DNA of 64,000 nt from Acinetobacter portensis. Lineage in GTDB: Bacteria > Pseudomonadota > Gammaproteobacteria > Pseudomonadales > Moraxellaceae. This document shows positions 20,194-30,238 of this stretch, one piece after another (position 1 is the first letter of the stretch; each line of letters begins with the position of its first letter). The stretch spans positions 1 to 64,000 of the forward strand of contig NZ_LWRV01000057.1 of the NCBI RefSeq assembly GCF_009372215.1, in the 5' to 3' direction. Both the position numbers and the translations under genes were made by a program. The notes beneath the pieces are model-generated. The model saw nothing but the letters and a program-made list of their open reading frames with translations, had not been told where the DNA came from and made no database searches.

Positions 20194-20344
20194 GGACCTG
20201 TTGACTTTTTCTGTTCAAAAAATAGCTAGAAAGTAAAATTTAATCGCCAAACCAAGTTTACTTCTCGCTATGCCTAGAATAATACTGACTGATCAACACT
20301 GGTATAAGCTAAAATCTATTCTCTTCAATTTTTTTATTTATTTT
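20194..20344 (+). mobile_element. Left-end remnant of an IS5-type insertion sequence
   Basis: A terminal-repeat-like start (GGACCTGTTGACTTTTTCTG) is followed about 75 bases later by an ATG at 20270. The frame from it begins MPRIILTDQHWYKLKSIL, the N-terminus typical of IS5-family transposases in Acinetobacter. The similarity stops after about 25 codons, where the sequence passes into an oppositely oriented integrase fragment. The rest of the element is missing, so this is a deletion scar. The exact IS cannot be named without a search. Confidence 0.7.
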
Positions 20345-20654
20345 AGTCTCTTGGCGTTTGTATTCCTGTTTAGTAATGATTGGGTTATCGCCGTATAAGA
20401 TATCTTAAATAATCTCTGATGCTTTTTTTCTTGCGCCCTTACCCGATAATTCAGGATAAATAGCAACACCCAACCATGACCATTTACCATCAGCCTTTTT
20501 ATATCTGAATAGCCGCGCTTTTTTACCATTAGGCTTTACACGAAAATAAAGCCATTGCCGCACCGTCTAACACTCGATACTCTTTTAATTCAGGTTCTAG
20601 ATTAGCAAGTACGGTATCAGATAGAGGACGACGTTTTACATCTGTTCTTTTCAT
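20345..20654 (-). pseudogene. Tyrosine integrase remnant (P4-type N-terminal arm-binding domain)
   Basis: Read on the minus strand from the ATG at 20654, the translation gives MKRTDVKRRPLSDTVLANL and then EPELKEYRVLDG. It continues in another frame as YFRVKPNGKKARLFRYKKAD, WSWLG and YPELSGKGARKKASEII, with a stop codon inside. This is the conserved start of P4-type integrases (DUF4102 arm-binding domain) broken by frameshifts and a nonsense codon. The catalytic part is gone, replaced by the IS5-type remnant. It lies about 130 bases past the 3' end of ssrA, the usual position for an integrase of an element inserted there. Confidence 0.8.
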
Positions 20655-20689
20655 GGCTTTTACACCACCGAGTTCAATAAATATTGCAA

Positions 20690-20709
20690 TGTACACGGTG
20701 CATGTACAC
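20690..20709. repeat. Short direct repeats between ssrA and the integrase remnant
   Basis: TGTACAC occurs at 20690-20696 and 20703-20709, 13 bases apart. Short direct repeats of this kind near att sites can be integrase arm-type sites. This role is inferred from position. Confidence 0.4.
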
Positions 20710-20740
20710 CATAGCGATTCATATTTTCATACAGCCAATA

Positions 20741-20776
20741 AAAAAGCCTTAAATCACTAAGATTTAAGGCTTTTTT
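20741..20776 (-). terminator. Terminator of ssrA
   Basis: A 15-bp perfect stem (AAAAAGCCTTAAATC with GATTTAAGGCTTTTT) and a 5-base loop lie just after the tmRNA 3' end on the minus strand. Confidence 0.9.
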
Positions 20777-20782
20777 GAATTT

Positions 20783-21141
20783 TGGTGGAGATGGCGGGAG
20801 TTGAACCCGCGTCCGCCAGCATTACGCTCGAGAATACTACATGCTTAGATATCGTCTATTGATTTAACCCTTTGCGGCCCGACGAACAGGGTACTAAGGC
20901 GATCCTCTAAATTTAGTACAAAGCCCCGAGGCGTGACTTTAATACGGACTTGTGTGCGTGCGCTTCAGTCGGACTCTCTAACCACAAGTATTCGGAGAGG
21001 CGGACAAGCTGCCCTTAGGCAGCTAGAGCGTATGATTCGTCGTTTGCGACTAAAAAATGCAAATTTGATTTACGAGAGAAAATGCGCTCTCGGCATGCAT
21101 CTATGAGTTTCATCACCAGCGTCGAAGCCAGAAACATCCCC
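20783..21141 (-). ncRNA. ssrA: Transfer-messenger RNA (tmRNA)
   Basis: On the minus strand the gene starts GGGGATGTTTCTGGCTTCGA and ends with a tRNA-like T arm and acceptor, GGGTTCAACTCCCGCCATC followed by TCCACCA, with CCA encoded. The tag reading frame (21047-21015) resumes at GCA and reads ANDESYALAA-stop. Ending in ALAA is the usual protease-recognition signal. The RNA rescues stalled ribosomes with SmpB and tags the nascent chain for proteolysis. Length is 359 bases. Its 3' end also served as an attachment site for a now-decayed element. Confidence 0.97.
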
Positions 21142-21271
21142 AAAGTACTGAATCATCATAGCATAAAACTCCAAATTCAATGCCTGTTTTTTAAGCACTT
21201 ACACATCTACGTGCGTTTATTTACAAAATTGCGTTAATATTCAAAGCTTCAAATCTTAAAAATGCATTTCT

Positions 21272-22756
21272 ATGAGCTATTTACTTGCACTCGATCAGGG
21301 AACGACATCTAGTCGTGCAATTATTTTTAATGAACTTGGCATAGTTCAAGCAACAGCTCAACGTGAAACACATATTAAAACGCCCCATTCAGGATGGGTT
21401 GAGCAAGATGCTCAAGAAATCTGGTCATCACAAATTGCTGTGGTACAACAAGCTTTAGCCAATGCGCGAATACTTGCAAAAGACATTAAAGCTATAGGCT
21501 TAACCAACCAGCGTGAAACAACGGTAGTGTGGGATAAACGCACAGGTAAGCCACTCGCTCCCGCAATCATCTGGCAAGACCGTAGAGCTACAGATTGGTG
21601 TAATGAGCTGACTCAACAAAACCTCAATCACCTGATTCAACAAAAAACAGGCTTACGCATTGATCCTTATTTCAGTGCAGGAAAACTGGTTTGGTTATTA
21701 CAAAATGTAGATGGTTTAAAGGACTTAGCAGAACAAGGTCATGTTGCTTTTGGCACAATTGATAGTTGGTTAGTTTGGAACTTAACGCAAGGTGCAGAGC
21801 ATGTTATTGAAGCCAGTAATGCTTCTCGAACTATGCTGATGAATTTGCAAAACCAAACTTGGGATGAAGAACTACTCGAATTATTTGATATTCCAAAATC
21901 AGTTTTGCCTAAAATTATTCAGTCAGATTCCTATGTTGCCAATACAGCACAGGGTTTACTTGGTGCAACCATCCCGATTACAGGTATTTTGGGCGATCAA
22001 CAATCTGCCCTCTTTGGTCAATCTTGCTTTGAAGCAGGTACAGCAAAAAACACCTATGGGACAGGTTGTTTCATGCTGTTTAACACAGGACATGACGTTC
22101 AATACAGTCAAAATAAATTACTGTCTACATTGGCTTGGCAAGCTCAAGGACAAACCACTTATGCACTTGAAGGCAGTGTATTTATGGCAGGTGCAATTGT
22201 TCAATGGCTCAGAGATAGTTTAGGGATTATTCAAAAAAGCTGTGATATCGAAAAATTGGCATCTACTGTAGAACATACAGATGGTGTGGTACTTGTTCCT
22301 GCATTTACAGGCTTAGGTGCGCCACATTGGGATAGCGATGCCCGCGCCCTTTTATGTGGTATGTCACGTGGTACAACCAAAGCACATATTGCACGTGCAG
22401 CGTTAGAAGCCATTGCATTTCAAGTTTCAGATGTATTAAGTGCAATGCAATCTGACATTACTCAACCACTCAAAGAGCTTCGTGTAGATGGTGGTGCAAG
22501 CCAAAATGATATGCTCATGCAGTTCCAAGCAGATATCTTAAATGTGCCTGTTTTACGCCCAAAAATGTTGGAATCTACCGCATGGGGTGCAGCAGCGATG
22601 GCAGGTTTAAAAGCAGGTGTATTTACAGATTTATCTGATATTTCTGCATCGTGGAAACTCGATCGTTGTTTTGAGCCACACATGAATAATGATAAACGTG
22701 AAAGTCATTTAGAGCAGTGGAAAACGGCTTTAAAGCGCGCCAAATCTGATATCTAA
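21272..22756 (+). CDS. glpK: Glycerol kinase
   Basis: A 494-residue FGGY-family kinase that phosphorylates glycerol to sn-glycerol-3-phosphate using ATP. It begins MSYLLALDQGTTSSRAIIF with the phosphate-binding DQGTTS loop. It also contains GILGDQQSALFGQ, KNTYGTGCFML and FTGLGAPHWDSDARA, all typical of GlpK. It stands alone, divergent from ssrA; no glpF or glpD lies beside it. The length matches the E. coli enzyme closely. Confidence 0.96.
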   Translation: MSYLLALDQGTTSSRAIIFNELGIVQATAQRETHIKTPHSGWVEQDAQEIWSSQIAVVQQALANARILAKDIKAIGLTNQRETTVVWDKRTGKPLAPAIIWQDRRATDWCNELTQQNLNHLIQQKTGLRIDPYFSAGKLVWLLQNVDGLKDLAEQGHVAFGTIDSWLVWNLTQGAEHVIEASNASRTMLMNLQNQTWDEELLELFDIPKSVLPKIIQSDSYVANTAQGLLGATIPITGILGDQQSALFGQSCFEAGTAKNTYGTGCFMLFNTGHDVQYSQNKLLSTLAWQAQGQTTYALEGSVFMAGAIVQWLRDSLGIIQKSCDIEKLASTVEHTDGVVLVPAFTGLGAPHWDSDARALLCGMSRGTTKAHIARAALEAIAFQVSDVLSAMQSDITQPLKELRVDGGASQNDMLMQFQADILNVPVLRPKMLESTAWGAAAMAGLKAGVFTDLSDISASWKLDRCFEPHMNNDKRESHLEQWKTALKRAKSDI

Positions 22757-22779
22757 CTTTTAAATGTTTGTCAAAATTT

Positions 22780-22820
22780 AGATCTCTGTCTATCTTTTAA
22801 TATTGAGATGACAGAGATCT
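22780..22820. terminator. Inverted repeat between glpK and the emrB-like gene
   Basis: AGATCTCTGTC and GACAGAGATCT form a perfect 11-bp stem with a 19-base loop between two convergent genes. T tracts are short on both sides, so a role as a shared terminator is likely but not certain. Confidence 0.5.
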
Positions 22821-22832
22821 ATCAAAGTTTAG

Positions 22833-24362
22833 TTAGTGCGCATGTCCACCGCCCGATACCCCTATTTTAGGTTTCGGACAAAGCCAAATAATTAATCCGG
22901 CAAAAATAAACACCATCGCTAAAACTAAAAATACATGATTGGCAGATAAGGTATTGGCTTCTTTATCGACAAGACTTGAAATATAGCCCAAAGCACCTTG
23001 AGCGCTAAATCCTGTTTGGACTAAAGTATTTTGCACTTCATCTACATGCAAATTGCCGACCAATTCACTTCGGGCAAGTTTGGAGTGATCATCCCAAATA
23101 GTCACTGCAAGCGATGCTCCAATTGCCCCCGCCATTGTTCTTAAGAAGTTCATCAAACCTGCAGCAGATGCCATTTCTTGTGGCAAAACTGAAGCAAGTG
23201 CCATATTTGACAACGGAATAAAGAAAAATGGGACAGCAAAACCTTGAATAATTTGCGGTAAAGCCAATGCCATAAAATCTGCATCGGTTGTCCAAAAGGC
23301 TCGCATTAAGGTTACCGCACCAAGTAGCATTAAACCGAAACATGCTAAAGCACGTTGGTCATATTTGGTCGCAAGTTTGGCGGCAATGGGCGACATTAAT
23401 AAACTACCAAAGCCCATGGTTGCCGTTAAATATCCTGCCCATGTTGCGGTGTAGCCTAAATTAATTTGAAGCCACTGTGGAATAAGCACAATACTGCCAA
23501 AAAAAGCGCCAAAACCAAATGCTAAAGCTAGAACAGGAATGGTAAAACTTCGATATTTAAAAATCCCAATATTCACAATAGGTTGCCGTTCTGTTAGCTC
23601 CCAAATTGTAAAAACAATTAATCCTACAAATGAAACAACGGCTAATGTTGTAATAAAGGGATGATTAAACCAGTCATATTCATGCCCTAAATCGAGCATG
23701 AGCTGTAAAGCACCAATCCATAAAACAAGCAGAAATAATCCGCCAATATCAATTTTTAATTTATTGATTGGTGTTTCTACAGATTTCAATAAACGCATTG
23801 CGGCAAATGCACAGAAAATACCGACTGGAATATTGATAAAGAAAATCCAATGCCAAGAGAAATTATCACTGATCGTACCACCTAAAATTGGTCCTAAAAT
23901 AGGTCCAACGACAGTGGTCATTGCCCACATCCCCATTGCCTGAGATTGCTTTTCAGGTGGGAAAATACGCATAAGTAACATTTGGCTGAGTGGCATAATT
24001 GGACCGCCAAAAAGACCTTGTCCAATTCGGCAAAATACCAACATTTCTAAACTTGTAGATAAGCCACATAAAATAGAAAAAATGGTAAAGCCCAATAAGC
24101 CCACACTAAATGTACGAACTGCACCAAAACGTCCTGCAAGCCATCCTGTTAATGGAACAACGATGGCTTCAGCAACTGCATATGAGGTGATAATCCATGT
24201 ACCTTGTGATGCAGATACAGCTAGACTACCTGTAATATGCGGTACAGATACATTGGCAATGGTCATGTCTAACACAACCATAAAATTTGCCAATGCCAAA
24301 ACAAATGCAGCGAGTATTAAGCGACCACCTTTAAGCTCGCTTATTGCAGTATCGTATTTCAT
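22833..24362 (-). CDS. DHA2-family multidrug efflux MFS transporter (EmrB-like)
   Basis: This 509-residue inner-membrane protein has about 14 membrane segments. It contains the motif A region GWLAGRFGAVRTF and the antiporter motif C (WAMTTVVGPILGPILGG). Together with the HlyD-family protein encoded 6 bases upstream it fits an EmrAB pump that moves hydrophobic drugs or acids out by proton antiport. The C-terminus is His-rich (GGGHAH). The true substrates cannot be inferred. Confidence 0.92.
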   Translation of the reverse strand: MKYDTAISELKGGRLILAAFVLALANFMVVLDMTIANVSVPHITGSLAVSASQGTWIITSYAVAEAIVVPLTGWLAGRFGAVRTFSVGLLGFTIFSILCGLSTSLEMLVFCRIGQGLFGGPIMPLSQMLLMRIFPPEKQSQAMGMWAMTTVVGPILGPILGGTISDNFSWHWIFFINIPVGIFCAFAAMRLLKSVETPINKLKIDIGGLFLLVLWIGALQLMLDLGHEYDWFNHPFITTLAVVSFVGLIVFTIWELTERQPIVNIGIFKYRSFTIPVLALAFGFGAFFGSIVLIPQWLQINLGYTATWAGYLTATMGFGSLLMSPIAAKLATKYDQRALACFGLMLLGAVTLMRAFWTTDADFMALALPQIIQGFAVPFFFIPLSNMALASVLPQEMASAAGLMNFLRTMAGAIGASLAVTIWDDHSKLARSELVGNLHVDEVQNTLVQTGFSAQGALGYISSLVDKEANTLSANHVFLVLAMVFIFAGLIIWLCPKPKIGVSGGGHAH

Positions 24363-24368
24363 AAGCGA

Positions 24369-25520
24369 TTACTTCGACTTCAAATCGACTTTAACTTCCA
24401 TCGACAAGCCAACACGAAGTGGATGTTCTGCCAATTCTTTTGAATCTAACTGAATACGAACAGGTAAACGCTGAACCACTTTAATCCAGTTTCCTGTCGC
24501 ATTTTGTGCAGGAATTAAAGCAAATGCTGCGCCTGTACCACCAGAAAAACCAACAACTGTGCCTGTGTATTCAACAGAGTCGCCATACAAGTCTGAAGTT
24601 AAAGTTACTTTTTGACCCGGACGTACTTTTTCTAATTGGCTTTCTTTAAAGTTCGCATCTACATATAACTGATTTTCAGGAACAATCATCATTAACGATG
24701 TTCCTTGTGAAACACGTTGTCCCACTTGAATATTTCGACGTGTCACCACACCATCTAAAGGTGCTTTAATTTGTGTACGTTCTAAATCAAGTAAAGCTTG
24801 TTTCAATTTGGCTTGTGCCACCAAAACATCAGGCGTACTTTCTTCATTTGCACCACGAATGAGTGCTTCGTTTGCATCTAAATTACTTTGCGCTGCTTTT
24901 TGGCTTGATTTTGCTTGAGCCAACCCTGCTTGAGCAACATCAAATGCCGCCTTGGCAGTATTTACAGCTGCTTGAGATGTACTTAACTCTTCTTTAGAAA
25001 TTGCACCCGAAGTACTTAATTGCACACGGCGATTATAATCGTCTTGTGCTTTTACTAAATCTGCTTTGGCTTTTGCAACTTGTGCAACTGCGCTTTGAAT
25101 TGCATCACCACTTACATAAATTTGTGAACTTAAAGAGCTACTATTTGCTTGCGTTTGTTTATATTGACGCTGTGCTTTAATAAGTTCAGCTTTAGCTTGA
25201 GCAACTGCAATTTCTGCATCACGCGGATCAATTTGTACTAATAAATCGCCTTTCTTAACTTGCTTAGTATCACTGGTAAAAACTTCTGAAACTTGCCCAG
25301 TCACCATAGAGGTAATAGATGCTGTTTCTGCACCTACGTAAGCATTGTCTGTACTGACAGTGTTATTCAGCAAAAATTTCCAAATTAAAAATAAAACCAA
25401 AGCAATCACTAAAAGTATCGCAACAATACCCAGTGATTTTTTACGTTTTGCTTTTAGCTGTTGCTCTGTTACTTGATTTGAAGATGGTGTTTCTGGCAGC
25501 GTATCTTGAACATCTGTCAT
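24369..25520 (-). CDS. HlyD-family periplasmic adaptor (EmrA-like)
   Basis: A 383-residue membrane fusion protein with one N-terminal membrane segment (residues about 32-50). A lipoyl-like domain is split in two (VSEVFTSDTKQVKKGDLLVQIDP and APLDGVVTRRNIQVGQRV) around a long alpha-helical hairpin rich in Ala and Gln (residues about 85-215). It should bridge the EmrB-like transporter encoded just downstream to an outer-membrane channel. No TolC-like gene is nearby. Neither gene has a linked regulator in this window. Confidence 0.92.
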   Translation of the reverse strand: MTDVQDTLPETPSSNQVTEQQLKAKRKKSLGIVAILLVIALVLFLIWKFLLNNTVSTDNAYVGAETASITSMVTGQVSEVFTSDTKQVKKGDLLVQIDPRDAEIAVAQAKAELIKAQRQYKQTQANSSSLSSQIYVSGDAIQSAVAQVAKAKADLVKAQDDYNRRVQLSTSGAISKEELSTSQAAVNTAKAAFDVAQAGLAQAKSSQKAAQSNLDANEALIRGANEESTPDVLVAQAKLKQALLDLERTQIKAPLDGVVTRRNIQVGQRVSQGTSLMMIVPENQLYVDANFKESQLEKVRPGQKVTLTSDLYGDSVEYTGTVVGFSGGTGAAFALIPAQNATGNWIKVVQRLPVRIQLDSKELAEHPLRVGLSMEVKVDLKSK

Positions 25521-25768
25521 CGATTTTTCCTAAATTCGATAAACTTGGTCATCAGGCATCCCCTTGTTAAACAAGGAATGGACTTCAATGTCCTCGCTGA
25601 GGTGTCGATGAGAAAGTCTTGCTTTTTTTAATTATCGTATTTTATATATAAAAAATCATATTTTGAGAATAAAAATATAACTCATCAGTATTATTTTAAA
25701 AATTTCGGCATAGTTTTCAAAACCATACCGATTGTATGAATATTATATTTCACCATTCTATCGTTCAA

Positions 25769-26266
25769 TTAGTATGCATAAGATGCAATAGCTGTGGCAA
25801 TGGCTCTATTTTCATCATTCATTAAAGTCATACGCATGGTGCAACCTTTACGACCTAAACGTAGTGTTTCTGCTCTTGCTGTAAAATATTGACCACGTCC
25901 CGGTGCTAAATAATCGACACGCATATCTACAGTCGCCAAGCGCGATACTTTTTTTCCTGTTTCCACAAGTTCGTCAGGCTGTGCTTTTTTATAAAGTTCG
26001 CCCATTGCTGTAATACCACCAATACTATCTAAAATAGTGGCAGCAACACCGCCATGTAAAATTTGAAAAGCAACATTACCAATTAAATCTTTTTGCATTT
26101 CGACATGTGCTTCAATCACACCATCCACCACACGCATGGTCATGCCACAAAATTTATAAAATGGTGAACCATTGAAAGCCTGACATAACTGATCTAAAAC
26201 CACATCGATTTCAAGATTCGAGCCTGCTTCAATATTTCCTGTCCAACTTTTTTCTGTTTCTGTCAT
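25769..26266 (-). CDS. PaaI/YigI-type hotdog-fold thioesterase
   Basis: The 165-residue protein has the hotdog thioesterase pattern: a helix with HGGVAATILDSIGGITAMG, where HGG and the acidic Asp are active-site features, followed by strands VDMRVDYLAPGRGQYFTARAE. It should hydrolyse acyl-CoA or aryl-CoA thioesters. It is divergent from hemB and shows no operon partners, so the substrate is open. Confidence 0.85.
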   Translation of the reverse strand: MTETEKSWTGNIEAGSNLEIDVVLDQLCQAFNGSPFYKFCGMTMRVVDGVIEAHVEMQKDLIGNVAFQILHGGVAATILDSIGGITAMGELYKKAQPDELVETGKKVSRLATVDMRVDYLAPGRGQYFTARAETLRLGRKGCTMRMTLMNDENRAIATAIASYAY

Positions 26267-26295
26267 CGCTAACTCGAATTACCAAAATTAAATAA

Positions 26296-27387
<1,092 letters not shown>

Positions 27388-27398
27388 TCATTTCAACC

Positions 27399-27429
27399 AA
27401 GCCTTTCTGAAATTCAGGAAGGCTTTTTT
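27399..27429 (+). terminator. Terminator of hemB
   Basis: AAGCCTT pairs with AAGGCTT around an inner CTGAA/TTCAG stem and is followed by TTTTTT. Confidence 0.88.
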
Positions 27430-27485
27430 ATTGTCTATAGATAAGCTTTTCAAATTATTACGTTATTTAAAAGGATTGAACTCTG

Positions 27486-28601
27486 ATGCATATCGCCATT
27501 ATAGGCGCAGGAATTAGTGGATTAATGACTGCATTAGAACTGGTTGAGCAAGGATGTTCTGTCACTATTTTTGATCAGCAACACGCAGGAAGAGAGGCCT
27601 CTTGGGCAGGTGGCGGTATTTTATCTCCAATGTATCCGTGGCGATACGAACAAGCCGTGAATGACCTAGCAAAGCATGCAAAAGTTTTGTACCAAGAATG
27701 GAATGAGAAACTTAAACCTGTAAGTGGAATTGACTTTCAAATTCATGAAACAGGCATGCTTATTTTAGATGAAGATGATTTTGAAATAGGTTTAAATTAC
27801 GCACAACAACATAATGAACCCATGCAACAAGCGAAATATTTACAACACGAACAGCTTGAGCAAGTCAATCCACACATTCATAAAAAGTATCAACATGCGA
27901 TGTATTTTCCGCAAATTGCTAATGTACGAAATCCACGTGTTTTACAGTCCATTACTGCATATTTAAAACAGCATCCGAAAGTTCAGTTTAAAGAACACTG
28001 CCCTATTCAAAATCTTAATATCCAAAATAATAAAATCTATTCTATTGTAGATTCATCTGGTCAAAATTATGTTGCAGATGAATATGTTCTTGCCACAGGC
28101 GCATGGTCAAAACATTGGGAAACTCAGCTTGGTTTAAGCATTCCTGTTGAACCTATTCAAGGACAAATGCTGTTGTTTAAAACCCCTGAAAATTGGCTAC
28201 CAACCATGTGTATGAATAAAGTTATGTATCTCATTCCACGTATGGATGGACATGTGGTGTGTGGCTCGAGCATGCGAAACATTGGATTTGATACAACCAT
28301 CAATGAAGCGGTTAAAGAAAACATTTTAGATGCATGTTTCGATATGGTACCTGAGCTTGCTCAGTTCCCCATTGTGAATGAATGGGCAGGTTTAAGACCA
28401 AGTTCACCCAATGGCATTCCATATATTGGTGCCATGCCAAATATTAAAAACTTATGGGCAAATTTCGGTCATTTCAGAAATGGTTTATGTATGGGTGCTG
28501 CATCTGCACGTTTGCTTAGACAACTGATATTAAAACAACCAAAGATTGAAAATGCAGTCGCATATAATCCAAAGCATTTAGTCAAAATGGATTTGGTATA
28601 G
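27486..28601 (+). CDS. FAD-dependent glycine oxidase-like protein (ThiO family)
   Basis: A 371-residue flavoprotein of the DAAO family. The N-terminal Rossmann motif is GAGISGLMTALEL; REASWAGGGILSPMYPWRY and the late NEWAGLRPSSPNGIPYIG and FGHFRNGL segments match ThiO. Glycine oxidases supply dehydroglycine for the thiazole part of thiamine. A strong AAAAGGA lies before the ATG. No other thi genes are adjacent and there is no TPP riboswitch upstream, so the thiamine role is inferred from family only. Confidence 0.82.
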   Translation: MHIAIIGAGISGLMTALELVEQGCSVTIFDQQHAGREASWAGGGILSPMYPWRYEQAVNDLAKHAKVLYQEWNEKLKPVSGIDFQIHETGMLILDEDDFEIGLNYAQQHNEPMQQAKYLQHEQLEQVNPHIHKKYQHAMYFPQIANVRNPRVLQSITAYLKQHPKVQFKEHCPIQNLNIQNNKIYSIVDSSGQNYVADEYVLATGAWSKHWETQLGLSIPVEPIQGQMLLFKTPENWLPTMCMNKVMYLIPRMDGHVVCGSSMRNIGFDTTINEAVKENILDACFDMVPELAQFPIVNEWAGLRPSSPNGIPYIGAMPNIKNLWANFGHFRNGLCMGAASARLLRQLILKQPKIENAVAYNPKHLVKMDLV

Positions 28602-28638
28602 CAACAATAAAAAACTAAGTTAAAAATAGATAAATGAT

Positions 28639-30024
28639 TTATCCATTATCTTGGGCAAAATAATATCTGTTTTTGCCCATTTTTTTCGCTTGATACATCG
28701 CCTGATCTGCAACACGTAATAAATGCTCAGGCTCTTCTCCATCTTTTTTATAAATAGCAGCACCTAAACTAACGGATATATCAACAAATTTACCACCAAT
28801 AGAAATCGGTTCATTGACTATTTTTACTATTCTTTTAAGAATATTTTCTGCTTGCTCAATAGAATCTAATTGATTTAAAACAATGACAAATTCATCTCCG
28901 CCAATTCTAGAAATAAAGTCATTTTCTTTAATTGTATTAACCAATCTTTTTGAAACGATCGTAAGCAATTGATCTCCTGCATCGTGACCACATGCATCAT
29001 TAATTGCTTTAAACCCATCTAAATCTAAATAACACACCACAATTTGATGATCTTCATCATTATGCATTTTAATAAAATTATCGAGCTGAATATTTAATAA
29101 TCTTCTATTGGGTAAATCGGTTAATGGATCATACATTGCAATTTTTTTAAGCTGCTCACGCTGTTCAGACATGGTTAAAATTGAATATGTTAACCACACA
29201 ACAAGCCCTGCCAGAGTCAGCACAGATAAAAACTCAAAAATGAGCATCGACAAGCTTACGGAAGTATTTAGGGATGAAACCTTAAGTGTCCAATCTGCGC
29301 CATATAGTTTAACTGGAGCAGATATTGCTGTATCTAAAACTGGTGCTTTTGATGCATCAATAATTTCTTTTTGTTGAGTAAATGGATTAATTCCAGACAA
29401 TTCATAAGCATAACCATCTTTAACCAATCTATTTAATTTTACATCTGCAAAGGCATTTGGTAGTTGCAATGAAACTAAAGTATATCCCCAAAAATATTGA
29501 GTCCCATCTTCTTTTTTAAAAAATACAGGGAGCATTCCAACTGCACCTTGAGGACCTTGTATTAACTTAAAAGGTCCTAAAAATAGCAGTTCGCCTTCTT
29601 TAATATTTTGAATTTCTTTTGCTTTGTCCTTTCCTTCAAATAAGTCATGATTTTTCACTTTCTTATTTTGTAGCTCAGGTTCAATTTGTCGCATAACACC
29701 ATCTGGAGCAATAGATAATGCATACGCACCTTCATACATTGGCAACATATATTTTGCGAGTTCGCTATAATTTGAAATAGAGCCATTACTCTGATGAACC
29801 ATAACCGCAAGCGTATTCACCGAAGATAAAGAATGACGAATTGTTTTTTCTATTGAACTTGCATAGTTATTCGTAATTTGTGTGGTATGTGCTGTTTTTG
29901 CTTCAACTTCAGCACGATTTAATTTTAAACAAAAGAATGCACCAAGCGCACAGCATAAAAAAAACACCAAAAATGATATATTTTTTTTATTTAAAAATGT
30001 GCTTTCTTTAAGCATCCACATCAT
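28639..30024 (-). CDS. Membrane diguanylate cyclase with CHASE sensor domain
   Basis: This 461-residue protein has a membrane segment near residues 15-33, an extracytoplasmic CHASE-type sensor domain (about 45-250), a second membrane segment (about 257-280) and a GGDEF domain (about 295-460). The active site reads SRIGGDEFVIVL, intact for making c-di-GMP from two GTP. The inhibitory I-site, normally RxxD five residues before GGDEF, reads KEND, so product inhibition may be lost. It stands alone and should link an external signal to surface-lifestyle control. Confidence 0.9.
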   Translation of the reverse strand: MMWMLKESTFLNKKNISFLVFFLCCALGAFFCLKLNRAEVEAKTAHTTQITNNYASSIEKTIRHSLSSVNTLAVMVHQSNGSISNYSELAKYMLPMYEGAYALSIAPDGVMRQIEPELQNKKVKNHDLFEGKDKAKEIQNIKEGELLFLGPFKLIQGPQGAVGMLPVFFKKEDGTQYFWGYTLVSLQLPNAFADVKLNRLVKDGYAYELSGINPFTQQKEIIDASKAPVLDTAISAPVKLYGADWTLKVSSLNTSVSLSMLIFEFLSVLTLAGLVVWLTYSILTMSEQREQLKKIAMYDPLTDLPNRRLLNIQLDNFIKMHNDEDHQIVVCYLDLDGFKAINDACGHDAGDQLLTIVSKRLVNTIKENDFISRIGGDEFVIVLNQLDSIEQAENILKRIVKIVNEPISIGGKFVDISVSLGAAIYKKDGEEPEHLLRVADQAMYQAKKMGKNRYYFAQDNG

Positions 30025-30238
30025 ACAAATTTACCTAGTTATTTTAAAATCCCATACATTCAAATTGAAATTTTTTCTTATCAACAATAGCTATTCATGA
30101 ACAACTGTATTTTAACACACTCTTATTTCAACACATCCTTGTTTTAACATGTAAAATTTAGACTGACTATTACAACCTATTTTAAAAAAATATGATTAAA
30201 ATACAATATACTACTCCCTTTATTAAGAATAAATAACC

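Noticed and set aside
20338..20529. A 63-codon minus-strand frame near the integrase remnant
   Set aside because: It is an out-of-frame reading of the broken integrase; the real similarity lies in the adjacent frames.
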